Counted from the stretch's first letter, positions 35,718 through 43,792 are shown. The stretch is DNA of 64,000 nucleotides from Cryomorphaceae bacterium (GCA_017858515.1 JAFMBM010000003.1:39415-103414), one strand, 5' to 3'. The notes: generated from the sequence alone by a model not told the origin. Numbers and translations are program-made.

Positions 35718-36299
35718 ATGAACAATTTGAACCCCTTTTCTATTATACTCATCATGGGAGTAGTCAATTACATTTCTCTTATTCCATTACCTGTTTGTTT
35801 ACTTCCAAACGAAAGGGAAATACTAAATATCGACGAGGAGCGATATAGAGATTTAATTGATTCTCTTCTAGTTCATCGAGAAAATTTTGGAATCCCATGT
35901 AATAATCTCCTGAACACCGTAAATATTGGTAGTCTAGTACGACTTGAAAAAGTCAGTCCAATTCTTGGAACTGACCAAATATCTATACAAGTCTATTGTA
36001 CCCAGTTGTTTGAGTTAACTAAATTTTATTATCGTCATTTCAAAGGCAGCTGGCCTGGGGGAGAAATAAGAGCATTTGATAGCTCTCTGTTCACTAAACA
36101 CTATAGTGAAGGCACATTAAAAGGAAGTAGCCCGTTTCAGATTGCATCTGAAATTAACTTGAGCCTCGATGACAAGCTTCGACTTTTGAAATTCAAGGAT
36201 TCTACAACTATAGAAGCGTTTTTAGTCTCGAAAAAAAAATCCTACGATTTTTGTGTTGATCAAGAGTTAGCTGTGAAGGATGATCTCTACCTGAATTAA
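35718..36299 (+). CDS. Hypothetical exported protein (193 aa)
   Basis: I do not recognise this protein. The N-terminus is hydrophobic (IILIMGVVNYISLIPLPV), an uncleaved signal or membrane anchor, then about 170 residues of mixed alpha/beta sequence with two Cys in the middle (IPCNN, YCTQ) and one near the end (DFCVD), so a disulfide is possible. The gene starts 30 bases after the type B domain gene on the same strand. Its last 33 bases overlap the 3' end of the convergent lipoprotein gene. No family motif or domain is visible. Codon use is like that of the neighbours. Confidence 0.6.
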   Translation: MNNLNPFSIILIMGVVNYISLIPLPVCLLPNEREILNIDEERYRDLIDSLLVHRENFGIPCNNLLNTVNIGSLVRLEKVSPILGTDQISIQVYCTQLFELTKFYYRHFKGSWPGGEIRAFDSSLFTKHYSEGTLKGSSPFQIASEINLSLDDKLRLLKFKDSTTIEAFLVSKKKSYDFCVDQELAVKDDLYLN

Positions 36300-37292
36300 T
36301 TTTTTCCGCCAGCCCTCCACTCGCACGAAAACTGTATCCTTTTTTCCGAAGACCCATTCTCGGTTTTCTATTTCAGAACCGCTGGATGTACATTCTACTG
36401 TAGACCAGCTTCCCCTAGTTATCTTAAAAAACATCCGATCACCCTTTCTTGGAATGGTTAGGACCCAATGGTTTGAATCTTCCAATTTCTCGAATACATA
36501 TCCTTCCGCAGAGGGATCCCAGTTGTTAATGTTCGAAGCTAAGTAAAGCCCTTCTCCCTCTGGAAAAGGAGGCAGCCGATGAACAACTACAGTTAAACGG
36601 GGATGAGAATCCATAATATAATCGTTCCAGAAAGGAACTTTTATAAACATACTATCGGCCTTATTATCCAACGTATGCGGTGCAGAAATACTACCTCCGA
36701 AGTCTACTTCTACTTTGGTCCAATCTCCTCTCGTTACTTTAAATTCAAGCAGGTCTAGTCCTTTTGGCAAACGTCCTTGATAGAGCCCAGAAGATATTTT
36801 AGTCATTTTATAGATTGGATCAAACAACTTCCAATTGTTATGATTTCCAACTAAATAAAGGTCTTCATCGGGTTTAATTTTAGAAGAATCTGACTGGACA
36901 TAAACACTAACATAATTACAAATGGTAGCACTTCTATCCTTCCAATTTTCAATAGAAACTACAATTTCATTCGCTTCTTTCACTTCCAATTCTCTGTTTG
37001 GAATTGAGTTTCCACAAGAATCTGTTTCTACTGTTAGCCAACTTCCTCTCGAGAATTTATACTCGATTCTTCCCTGTAAAGCGGGCAATACAACTCCGTA
37101 TCTTCCATCTTGCAACTGCTTTACTACGTAGTTGTAATCGGCTTCTTTCCAGTTGTTAAAACTACCAGATAAAAAAATTGGTTCGTTCGGCGGTGTGTTA
37201 GGTAGAATCTCATCGACGATCAAAATTACCTTATTGCAACTCAAAAAGAAGAGGGCACAGATAGCTATCAGCAGGAATCTTGGGTTTATCAT
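36267..37292 (-). CDS. Lipoprotein with three tandem carbohydrate-module-like (CBM48/AMPK-type) repeats
   Basis: ATG at 37292 overlaps the stop of the LytTR gene as ATGA and gives a short lipoprotein signal (LLIAICALFFLSC). The rest is three copies of a module of about 90-105 residues: PIFLSGSFNNWK, DLYLVGNHNNWK and GLYLASNINNWD begin the units. Each unit continues with KFSRGSWLTVE, KVTRGDWTKVE or KITRGSWSTVE and a xxE-x-R/T-L-D close. The xGxFNNW plus aromatic pattern is what starch- and glycogen-binding modules show. The protein likely binds a glucan or related glycan on the cell surface. The 3' end overlaps a convergent gene by 33 bases. The sensor pair upstream probably controls it. Confidence 0.82.
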   Translation of the reverse strand: MINPRFLLIAICALFFLSCNKVILIVDEILPNTPPNEPIFLSGSFNNWKEADYNYVVKQLQDGRYGVVLPALQGRIEYKFSRGSWLTVETDSCGNSIPNRELEVKEANEIVVSIENWKDRSATICNYVSVYVQSDSSKIKPDEDLYLVGNHNNWKLFDPIYKMTKISSGLYQGRLPKGLDLLEFKVTRGDWTKVEVDFGGSISAPHTLDNKADSMFIKVPFWNDYIMDSHPRLTVVVHRLPPFPEGEGLYLASNINNWDPSAEGYVFEKLEDSNHWVLTIPRKGDRMFFKITRGSWSTVECTSSGSEIENREWVFGKKDTVFVRVEGWRKKLIQVEIILHS

Positions 37293-38056
37293 GAGTCCAT
37301 CCAACTTAAGAAACCACTTGTACGCGCTCTGCTCACCAAAACTCTTTCACTGTGTTCTGGAGAAAGCACCAACATCCACTGAGACAGGGAATACTTTTCT
37401 ACCTTTTGAATAGAATCAATGTGAACGATCATCTGACGGCTTTTTCGAAAGAATTGACTGGGATCAAGTTGCTTTTCGAGTTGATCTAGACTTTGCTCTA
37501 GCATTAAATCTTTAGCTGAACTTGACCTTAGAATAATTCCTTCTGAGTCGGCGAAAGCATAAGCCAACTCCGTTGTTTCCATCCTAACCAAACGATTTCC
37601 TAACCTTCCAACAAAACGTTGCTTATATTCTACTGTCTTGTTTGAATTTAAATACTTGGCCAATTCATTATAGTCAAAAGACGATAAGGTATTGGAAGAG
37701 CGCAGAGTAGTGTATTTTTCAAATGCCTTCTGCAAGAGTTCTGGTTCGATGGGCTTTAATAAATAATCGATACTCAGATGCTTAAAGGCTTCTAAAGTAA
37801 ATTGATCAAATGCAGTGGTAAATATGATTGGAATAGATAATTCTACTCGATTGAAAATCTCGAAGCTTAGTCGGTCTGATAGCTGAATATCTAAAAAAAG
37901 CAGGTCGGGTTTTGGATTTGCATTTAACATTTCCACTGCTTTAGAAACACTTTCTGCCTCACCTATTAAACTGGTTTCAAAAGGCATAGAAGCTAGCAAT
38001 CTTTTAAGCTCTTTCCTCGCATAGGGTTCGTCTTCTACTATGGCTATTCGAATCAT
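37289..38056 (-). CDS. LytTR-family response regulator
   Basis: Receiver domain with Glu8/Asp9/Glu10 (IVEDEPYA), phosphoacceptor Asp56 (LLFLDIQLS), switch Thr in FTTAFDQF and Lys in YLLKPIEP, then a linker and a LytTR DNA-binding domain (about 150-250, FVGRLGNRLVRMETTELAYA, FFRKSRQMIVHIDSIQKV). LytTR regulators bind direct repeats upstream of targets. The sensor kinase precedes it with a four-base ATGA-type overlap, and the CBM-like lipoprotein follows with the same overlap, so all three are cotranslated. The likely target is the unit's own promoter or genes elsewhere. Confidence 0.94.
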   Translation of the reverse strand: MIRIAIVEDEPYARKELKRLLASMPFETSLIGEAESVSKAVEMLNANPKPDLLFLDIQLSDRLSFEIFNRVELSIPIIFTTAFDQFTLEAFKHLSIDYLLKPIEPELLQKAFEKYTTLRSSNTLSSFDYNELAKYLNSNKTVEYKQRFVGRLGNRLVRMETTELAYAFADSEGIILRSSSAKDLMLEQSLDQLEKQLDPSQFFRKSRQMIVHIDSIQKVEKYSLSQWMLVLSPEHSERVLVSRARTSGFLSWMDS

Positions 38057-39081
38057 TGAGGGGGAATTAGAGGTATAATTACTTCAAAATGAGAATCGGT
38101 ATGATTGACAATTACTGTGCGATTACTTAAATACTTATATCGGGCCTTTATGTTTTCTAATCCTACCTTGGTGCTAGATTCCATGGTCTTTCTTTCTTGA
38201 AGATTGTTTAATACCGAAATAGTAGCGTTTGGATGAGTTTGTATGGTAATATTTAAACAATTCGACTCCGAGGCTTCATTGTGTTTTATTGCGTTTTCCA
38301 TTAGCATCTGCAAGCTCAAGGGAGCTATTTTATGGAGCAGATAAGAGGAGTCAATATCCAACTGAATTTTAACCATTTCAGGAAAACGAATATGGATTAA
38401 GTCGATATAATCTTTAGCAATCTTTAACTCTTCTTGAATAGTAATGACATTCTTGTCACGGGCCTCCAGTATATGTCTATACACAGCGCTTACCCTTCTC
38501 AAAAAGAAAGAAGCCTTGTCTTGATCTTCGTAAATCAATCCAGACAAAGTATTCAGGCTGTTAAACAAGAAGTGCGGATTAATTTGAGCTTTTAAGGTTT
38601 CCAGTTTAGACTGTACTTCTTGTTTTTGGTATCTCTCCGCCTCCGCCAATGAAACCCTCCATCTCTTCAACAACTCCGTACCCATGTCTATAACCACATA
38701 AATTCCAATAAAAATGAGAGATACTCCCCATTTGAGTCGAAAGCCAGACAAGAGAATGAAAGGAACTTCATCATCTAAATGTAGAGCTGCGTACTCCCAG
38801 AGGAGTATAATAATGAGAGAAATAATGGCCAATATGCCAAACGATCCAAAAAATCGCGAGGAGAGCAAATACTCTTCGGAATTGGATTTTTTCACTCGTC
38901 TCTTGCTTATTGGCAACAAGAGAATAAATAGTAAAACCAACAAGAACTGAGAATAATGAATGCTAAATACTACGGCAATGTTTAGCCAATAGGCAGCCGT
39001 TGCAACAATTCCGTTGAAGACATAGACGATTATGGAGGTCCACACAAGTGAAATAACCAATTTCCCACTATCTAAACGCAT
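38053..39081 (-). CDS. Sensor histidine kinase (LytS/His_kinase family)
   Basis: I use the ATG at 39081, preceded by GGAGG three bases upstream; a TTG at 39114 is also in frame. The protein has four hydrophobic segments (about 8-30, 38-55, 75-95 and 115-130) and no large extracytoplasmic domain. The His_kinase block INPHFLFNSLNTLSGLIYED (about 180) follows, with the phosphoacceptor His. The HATPase region is SLQMLMENAIKHNEASES (N-box) and a later VGLENIKARYKYL (G-box). The acceptor-His and N-box are intact. The signal must be sensed in or near the membrane. It pairs with the overlapping LytTR regulator. Confidence 0.92.
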   Translation of the reverse strand: MRLDSGKLVISLVWTSIIVYVFNGIVATAAYWLNIAVVFSIHYSQFLLVLLFILLLPISKRRVKKSNSEEYLLSSRFFGSFGILAIISLIIILLWEYAALHLDDEVPFILLSGFRLKWGVSLIFIGIYVVIDMGTELLKRWRVSLAEAERYQKQEVQSKLETLKAQINPHFLFNSLNTLSGLIYEDQDKASFFLRRVSAVYRHILEARDKNVITIQEELKIAKDYIDLIHIRFPEMVKIQLDIDSSYLLHKIAPLSLQMLMENAIKHNEASESNCLNITIQTHPNATISVLNNLQERKTMESSTKVGLENIKARYKYLSNRTVIVNHTDSHFEVIIPLIPPQ

Positions 39082-39114
39082 AGACCTCCAAGGTAAGTTA
39101 AGTGAGGCAAACAA

Positions 39115-39324
39115 CTAGTCGACAATAACAATTAGTTCTTCAATTTTTTCACTACCGTCAAACAACTCAACGGTATATTCCCCAGCCGTTAAGTGCTTCA
39201 AAGAAAATAGACCTTTATAGCTCTCTTTATTCCGAACATAGGTTTTGAAAACTGCGGCGCCACTCTTACCTCTCACCACAATGCACATTCTATGCAATAA
39301 GGGATTCTTAAATGCTATTATTAC
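39115..39324 (-). pseudogene. Second domain copy of the small secreted protein, separated by an in-frame TAG
   Basis: This 69-codon stretch continues, without frame change, directly after the TAG stop (39325-39327) of the next entry. It contains a paralogous copy of the same domain: RGKSGAAVFK, LKHLTAGEYTVELF and EELIVIVD align with RGESGAIVWRK, LGLLTELNYTFEIY and EQKELDL of the first copy. No ATG or ribosome site begins it at the stop; only a TTG (39297) and an ATG three codons later could initiate. It is either the tail of a two-domain gene cut by a nonsense change, or is made by stop-codon readthrough. Confidence 0.55.
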
Positions 39325-39741
39325 CTATCCTTTATCCGCTTCAACTATCTCTGCCAGCGATTTAGGTAAAAGTGAAATAATTTCGGACTTAATGATATTC
39401 ACTTCTTGAACTTCAGACTTTTTTAAGTCTAGTTCCTTTTGCTCTATCAGTGCTCCATCTGCATAAATTTCAAAGGTATAGTTAAGCTCTGTTAGCAATC
39501 CAAGGCTCATAGTTTGAGAAAAGGAAGCTGTAGAAAATTGCTTTCTCCACACAATTGCACCAGACTCACCTCGCAATTTGACCACATACTTATGAGGAAG
39601 GGAAGATTGAATTTCAAGTCCAACAAGTGTATCATTCTCGATAGTCCAAACCGAGTTGATATTCTGAGAAGATCGAATAGTATCCTCTGCAAACATCTGA
39701 AAGCAAACTAGAAACAAGAAGGAAAGAAGTACAGTTTTCAT
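39325..39741 (-). CDS. Small secreted protein, beta-sandwich-like domain (function unknown)
   Basis: Signal peptide (1-18, ending FQMFAE) followed by a domain of about 90 residues with alternating beta strands (NDTLVGLEIQS, HKYVVKLRGESGAIVWRKQF, LNYTFEIYADGALIEQKEL) and a charged, Leu-rich C-terminal tail (LLPKSLAEIVEADKG). I recognise no family; it looks like a small Ig-like or DUF3244-like secreted domain. It is the first gene after a strong promoter and is followed in the same frame by a second copy of the domain and then by the sensor kinase. The TAG ending this entry separates the two copies. It may be an envelope or extracellular component of the sensory unit. Confidence 0.72.
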   Translation of the reverse strand: MKTVLLSFLFLVCFQMFAEDTIRSSQNINSVWTIENDTLVGLEIQSSLPHKYVVKLRGESGAIVWRKQFSTASFSQTMSLGLLTELNYTFEIYADGALIEQKELDLKKSEVQEVNIIKSEIISLLPKSLAEIVEADKG

Positions 39742-39763
39742 GGCCTTAGTATTTAATTTTGAC

Positions 39764-39794
39764 CAAAACTATGTGTACTTAAAAAGGATGCAAA
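39764..39794 (-). promoter_or_regulatory. Strong Bacteroidota promoter of the sensory unit
   Basis: On the minus strand a TTTG (-33) and TAGTTTTG (exact TAnnTTTG, -7) are separated by 19 bases, the ideal Bacteroidota sigma-A geometry. The -7 box ends 22 bases before the ATG at 39741. It would drive the secreted small protein and, by read-through, the kinase, LytTR and CBM-like lipoprotein genes. Confidence 0.8.
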
Positions 39795-39903
39795 GGGAGA
39801 ATCTCTTCTTTGGAAGGAATTCGGAGTTGAACGGAATAATTCCCTCCTTGAATGGAAAACCAGAAACTTAGGTCTTGATTATATTTCAGTGCTCGTTGCG
39901 AAT

Positions 39904-40587
39904 TTAACTGGGAAAACCCTCAATCGTTTCGAGTAAATTAAATCGAATAAACATTTCTTCTGAATACCATTTCACCTTTCGGGTTTGTACAATCGCCTCT
40001 TTGTGTTTGCCTTTGCTGTAGGCATATTGATTAAGTGATTCTAGGTCCTTCCAAACCGAGAAGGTAGCTTGTTCTATCAAAGGCAATTCACCCACTCCAA
40101 TGGCTTGAATTAGATTAGGAGATTCCCGCATCGATTTGCGGACAGCCGGAACTTTCATCCAAAACAGCAAAATCCAACTCCATTTAATTCTTGCCCGAGT
40201 TAATACGGCAATTGGCATATCTCTGTTCTCTGGGTAAAAATCCTTAAATGGCATAATTCCATCCCAATGTCCATGCCCAGATATAGGTTCTAAAACAAAT
40301 GTCTTTTGTTTGGATGTTCTTTTCTTGAATTCGCAAAACAAGTCTTCTTCCGCAAATGCCTTCTCTGCAACTTGTCGATTATCCCAATGAGAAAGGAATG
40401 CAAAAACACCCCAATTAGGCCAAGGTTTGAATCCATCACCCCCGCCGCTACCTAGAAGCTTATAAAATTTCAGTCCTTCTATTTTCTCGAACCTTGGATG
40501 GGCCAACTTCATTTGACTAAAGGCCCACCAGCGGTCTGCAAATCCTTCGAAATAAAAAAGAGTAAGGCAAGAAAAGGAGTCTATCAT
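39904..40587 (-). CDS. crtA: CrtA-like spheroidene monooxygenase (carotenoid 2-oxygenase family)
   Basis: The 227-residue protein has the family's conserved blocks: WWAFSQMKLAHPRF near the start, FYKLLGSGGGDGFKPWPNWG (about 41-60), the acidic HGHWDGIMPF block, MPIAVLTRARIKWSWILLFW and IGVGELPLIEQATFSVWKD, then WYSEEMFIRFNLLE at the end. CrtA proteins are heme-dependent enzymes that hydroxylate or ketolate acyclic carotenoids at C2. In Bacteroidota, CrtA relatives add a 2-hydroxy or 2-keto group to carotenoids. The gene follows the FabH-type gene by nine bases. No other carotenoid gene is in this window, so the pathway is elsewhere. Confidence 0.85.
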   Translation of the reverse strand: MIDSFSCLTLFYFEGFADRWWAFSQMKLAHPRFEKIEGLKFYKLLGSGGGDGFKPWPNWGVFAFLSHWDNRQVAEKAFAEEDLFCEFKKRTSKQKTFVLEPISGHGHWDGIMPFKDFYPENRDMPIAVLTRARIKWSWILLFWMKVPAVRKSMRESPNLIQAIGVGELPLIEQATFSVWKDLESLNQYAYSKGKHKEAIVQTRKVKWYSEEMFIRFNLLETIEGFPS

Positions 40588-40596
40588 TTAACTAAA

Positions 40597-41613
40597 TCAC
40601 CAATAAAGCAAAGAAGAAGCCCAAGTGAATCCACTTCCGAACGCCGCCAAACAAATAAGATCTCCATCCCTCACTCTTCCCTGTTCCCAAGCCTCGCTAA
40701 GGGCAATAGGAATCGATGCTGCTGTGGTATTCCCGTACTTCATTATGTTGTTAAACACCTTTTCTTCCGGTAGGTTCATCTTAGCTTGGATGTATTGACT
40801 AATTCTCAAGTTTGCTTGATGAGGTATAAGAAGGTCTATATCTTCAACTGATAACTTATTGGCTTCTAAAGCCTCGCGGATTACCTCTTGAAAGCGTGTA
40901 ACGGCATGCTTAAATACAAAGTTGCCATTCATATATGGATGGTAATCTACAAGTTCGTCTTCTGCAAAAACCTTTCCTTCCTTAATAATGTCGTGCACCC
41001 AATGAGAAGTATTGGGTTCAATTAAAGCCAATTCACGAGCGTGGCGTCCTTCTGAATGCAAATGGGTTGAGAGAATTCCAAGGCTACCTTCTGGAGCTCG
41101 TTGGAGAAGTACTGCTCCAGCTCCATCACCGAAAATAACTGAAACGCCTCTTCCTCGGTTTGTAAAATCCAATCCTCCACTATGTAATTCAGAACCTATA
41201 ACTAGAATATTCTGATACATCCCAGACTTAATGTACTGGTCTGCCACCGATAAAGCGTATACAAAACCTGAACATTGGTTGCGAATATCTAAAGCTCCCA
41301 CCGTAGAAATTCCCAAAGCTTCTTGAACCAACACCCCTGGACCTGGAAAATAAAAGTCGGGGCTTAGTGTGGCAAATATGATAAAGTCTACTTGATCTGC
41401 TGAAACCCCTGCTCTTTCTAAGGCCAGTCTTGCTGCCTTGGTACCCATTACCGAAGTGGTGTCTTCCTTCAAATCTGAAAAACGACGTTCCTTAATTCCT
41501 GTTCTTTCAGTGATCCACTCGTCTGAAGTATCCATGAGCTGAGACAATTCGTGGTTGGTTACAACTCTTGGGGGTACATAGTGACCAACCCCTACAATTT
41601 TAGATTTATACAT
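40597..41613 (-). CDS. fabH: Beta-ketoacyl-ACP synthase III (FabH-type)
   Basis: The catalytic triad is complete: Cys114 (NQCSGFVYA), His265 (IPHQAN) and Asn295 (YGNTTAASIP). The enzyme condenses an acyl-CoA primer with malonyl-ACP to start fatty acid synthesis in the cytosol. The 338-residue length exceeds the usual 317-320, with an insertion of about 20 residues around 203-225 before the GNFVFKHAV block. Flavobacteria commonly have such a second FabH besides the one near acc genes, so a specialised primer preference (for example branched or aryl) is possible but unproven. CrtA follows nine bases downstream. It starts 72 bases away from the sigma54 regulator's stop. Confidence 0.9.
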   Translation of the reverse strand: MYKSKIVGVGHYVPPRVVTNHELSQLMDTSDEWITERTGIKERRFSDLKEDTTSVMGTKAARLALERAGVSADQVDFIIFATLSPDFYFPGPGVLVQEALGISTVGALDIRNQCSGFVYALSVADQYIKSGMYQNILVIGSELHSGGLDFTNRGRGVSVIFGDGAGAVLLQRAPEGSLGILSTHLHSEGRHARELALIEPNTSHWVHDIIKEGKVFAEDELVDYHPYMNGNFVFKHAVTRFQEVIREALEANKLSVEDIDLLIPHQANLRISQYIQAKMNLPEEKVFNNIMKYGNTTAASIPIALSEAWEQGRVRDGDLICLAAFGSGFTWASSLLYW

Positions 41614-41685
41614 AATAATGTTTAATAAAGTTGAAATATACTTCGGAAAGTAAGCAAAATTTAGACTTTTGCTGAATTGGTATAA

Positions 41686-42840
41686 TTAGGCGAATTGCTT
41701 GACGTCTTCGGCACTGATTACCTCTCCACCCAAGATAAGTAGTCGCTCTACCAAATTTCTCAATTGCCGAATATTTCCGCTATAATTCAAGGCTTGTAAT
41801 GCCAAAACCGCCTCTTTCTCGAACTTTCTAGGAACTATTCCTTCTTGTTCAGAAAGCAACTTGACGAAATGATCTACCAATACAGGAATATCTTCCTTTC
41901 GGTCGTTCAGGCTTGGAACCTTAATATTTATAACACTTAGTCGATGGAAGAGATCCTCTCGGAATCGACCTTCCCTAATTTCTATATCTAAGTTTTTATT
42001 GGTTGCGGCGAGTACCCGAACATCAACCGCGATGCTCTTTTCACCCCCTACAGGAGTGATTCTACCTTCTTGCAATACCCTTAAAACTTTGGCTTGCGCA
42101 TTCAAGGGCATATCCCCAATTTCATCTAGAAACAAAGTACCACCATGGGCATTCTCAAACTTTCCCTTTCGATCTTTTACCGCAGATGTAAAAGCGCCTT
42201 TCACATGTCCAAATAACTCACTTTCAATTAATTCAGAGGGAATTGCTGCACAATTCACCTCAATAAATGCATTCTTGGCTCTTGAACTTTGTTCGTGAAT
42301 TCCGTGTGCAACCAATTCTTTGCCCGTTCCATTTGGACCCGTAATAAGGACACGAGTATCCGTTACTGCAATTTTTTCCAAAATAGATTGGATCTCACCT
42401 AATGCCCTTGAAGAACCAATCATTTCGTACTTCTTTGATACCTTTTTCTTCAATTGCTTTACTTGGGCTACCAATTGATTTCGATCAAGCGCATTGCGAA
42501 CGGTTTGTATAAACCTATTGAGATCAGGAGGTTTACTTATAAAATCATAGGCTCCTTTTCTCATACACTCCACCGCCGTATCTAAATCGGCATGACCTGA
42601 AATCATTACAATGGACGTATCTGGAAAATGCTCGCGGGCAAAGTTCAAGACTTCAATTCCATCGGCCTTGGGCATTTTTATGTCACAAAGCACTAAATCG
42701 TAATTTTTTGAAAGCTTTTCTATTGCTTCAACCCCATCCTGAGCATCGTCAATCTCCCAGCTGGAGTTTTCTTCGCTTAGAATATTTCTAAGAACTCTTC
42801 TTATCGAATCTTCGTCTTCAACGATTAAAATTTTAGGCAT
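41686..42840 (-). CDS. Sigma-54-dependent response regulator without visible DNA-binding domain
   Basis: Receiver domain with Asp53 (LVLCDIKMP), then an AAA+ activator domain: Walker A GPNGTGK (168-174), sigma54-contact motif GAFTSA (215-220, in place of the usual GAFTGA) and Walker B GGTLFLDE (233-240). The sensor R-finger blocks RFREDLFHRLSVI and SGNIRQLRNLVERL also follow. The protein ends at residue 384 with only a short tail (EVISAEDVKQFA) and no Fis-type helix-turn-helix, which is usual for this Bacteroidota clade. The loss of the HTH suggests it acts without a specific upstream binding site. Its start overlaps the Ppx gene by eight bases. Confidence 0.93.
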   Translation of the reverse strand: MPKILIVEDEDSIRRVLRNILSEENSSWEIDDAQDGVEAIEKLSKNYDLVLCDIKMPKADGIEVLNFAREHFPDTSIVMISGHADLDTAVECMRKGAYDFISKPPDLNRFIQTVRNALDRNQLVAQVKQLKKKVSKKYEMIGSSRALGEIQSILEKIAVTDTRVLITGPNGTGKELVAHGIHEQSSRAKNAFIEVNCAAIPSELIESELFGHVKGAFTSAVKDRKGKFENAHGGTLFLDEIGDMPLNAQAKVLRVLQEGRITPVGGEKSIAVDVRVLAATNKNLDIEIREGRFREDLFHRLSVINIKVPSLNDRKEDIPVLVDHFVKLLSEQEGIVPRKFEKEAVLALQALNYSGNIRQLRNLVERLLILGGEVISAEDVKQFA

Positions 42841-43792
42841 TCTGATTGGCTTTAAAATTAAAATACACCCCTTCTTTTAACGCGTATTTCGAAAGCCACA
42901 TACTTTGAATTCCAGCCGCTTTCAGGGTATGGCTAATCAATAAGGCAGACAGCACAATCATATCAGCTCGCATGGCAATCATTCCCGGCATGGCCAGTCT
43001 CTCTTCAAAGTTAGACTCAAGGATTGACTTTTCTACCCATTTGTAAACGCCTAAATCGAAGAGGTAACTCGGCTCAAGGAGATCTGTGCTATCTTCTCCC
43101 ATTCGAAATCTACAAATATCTGCCAAGGTATCAAAGGAGCCAGATGAACCTATGAGCATGGTTGGTTTGAACTTTTCAATTTGCTCTTTTAGGTCTAGCA
43201 ACTGCTCATCAAAATAAGCTGACAGTTCTTGAATTTCGTCATTTTGGATAGGATCAGAAGGTTGAAATTTCTCCAATAATCTACTTACCCCAAGTGGATA
43301 ACTTTTCATCCACCTAGTCTCTTTGCCTTCTGCCAAAATAAATTCGGTGCTTCCACCCCCAATGTCTATCACTAAGTAGGGATGGTTTGGAAGGCTCATA
43401 GCATTTTGAACCCCGATTAAAATGAGCTCAGCTTCTTTTAATCCATCGATTACTTCGATTCGAACTCCTGTTTTATCGAAAACTGTTTCGCAAAAATGCG
43501 GTCCGTTTTTGGCGTCGCGAATAGCAGACGTAGCGGTAGCAAAAATGTGTTGAATCTCATACTTTCTACAAAGTGCTACAAGCTCTTCCATGGCATTAAC
43601 GCCTCTTAAAAAAGCCTTTTCTGCTATACGATTCTGCGTTATTCCACCTTCACCCAATTTAACTGCCAGCTTACTATTGTGGACAATAGCATCCGTTTCT
43701 AAGTCTCGAATCAGAAGGTTAAAGGTGTTGGTGCCTAAATCTATTATTGCTACTTTCAAAACGAGTCGGTATTTAAATAGGGGCCCTTCCAT
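42833..43792 (-). CDS. ppx: Exopolyphosphatase/GppA-family phosphatase
   Basis: Ppx/GppA enzymes of the ASKHA fold degrade polyphosphate or pppGpp. Motifs: AIIDLGTNTFNLLIRD (phosphate 1), FATATSAIRDAKNG and LVIDIGGGSTEFI (phosphate 2), SYPLGVSRLLEKF and MLIGSSGSFDTLADI. The frame can start at ATG 43792, used here, or at TTG 43759, which sits where the conserved sequence begins. Both are compatible with the overlap of the mscS gene. At about 320 residues it is the short form without the C-terminal HD domain of enteric Ppx. Part of the grpE-to-sigma54 regulator run, it overlaps the regulator gene by eight bases. Confidence 0.87.
   Translation of the reverse strand: MEGPLFKYRLVLKVAIIDLGTNTFNLLIRDLETDAIVHNSKLAVKLGEGGITQNRIAEKAFLRGVNAMEELVALCRKYEIQHIFATATSAIRDAKNGPHFCETVFDKTGVRIEVIDGLKEAELILIGVQNAMSLPNHPYLVIDIGGGSTEFILAEGKETRWMKSYPLGVSRLLEKFQPSDPIQNDEIQELSAYFDEQLLDLKEQIEKFKPTMLIGSSGSFDTLADICRFRMGEDSTDLLEPSYLFDLGVYKWVEKSILESNFEERLAMPGMIAMRADMIVLSALLISHTLKAAGIQSMWLSKYALKEGVYFNFKANQNA

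Noticed and set aside
39772..39903. Inverted GGAATT/AATTCC between crtA and the secreted-domain gene
   Set aside because: Six-base arms, long loop and no T-tract; too weak to call a terminator.
41614..41685. Promoter of fabH (TATATTTC)
   Set aside because: One mismatch and a spacing of 14 bases to the nearest TTTG; not supported enough.
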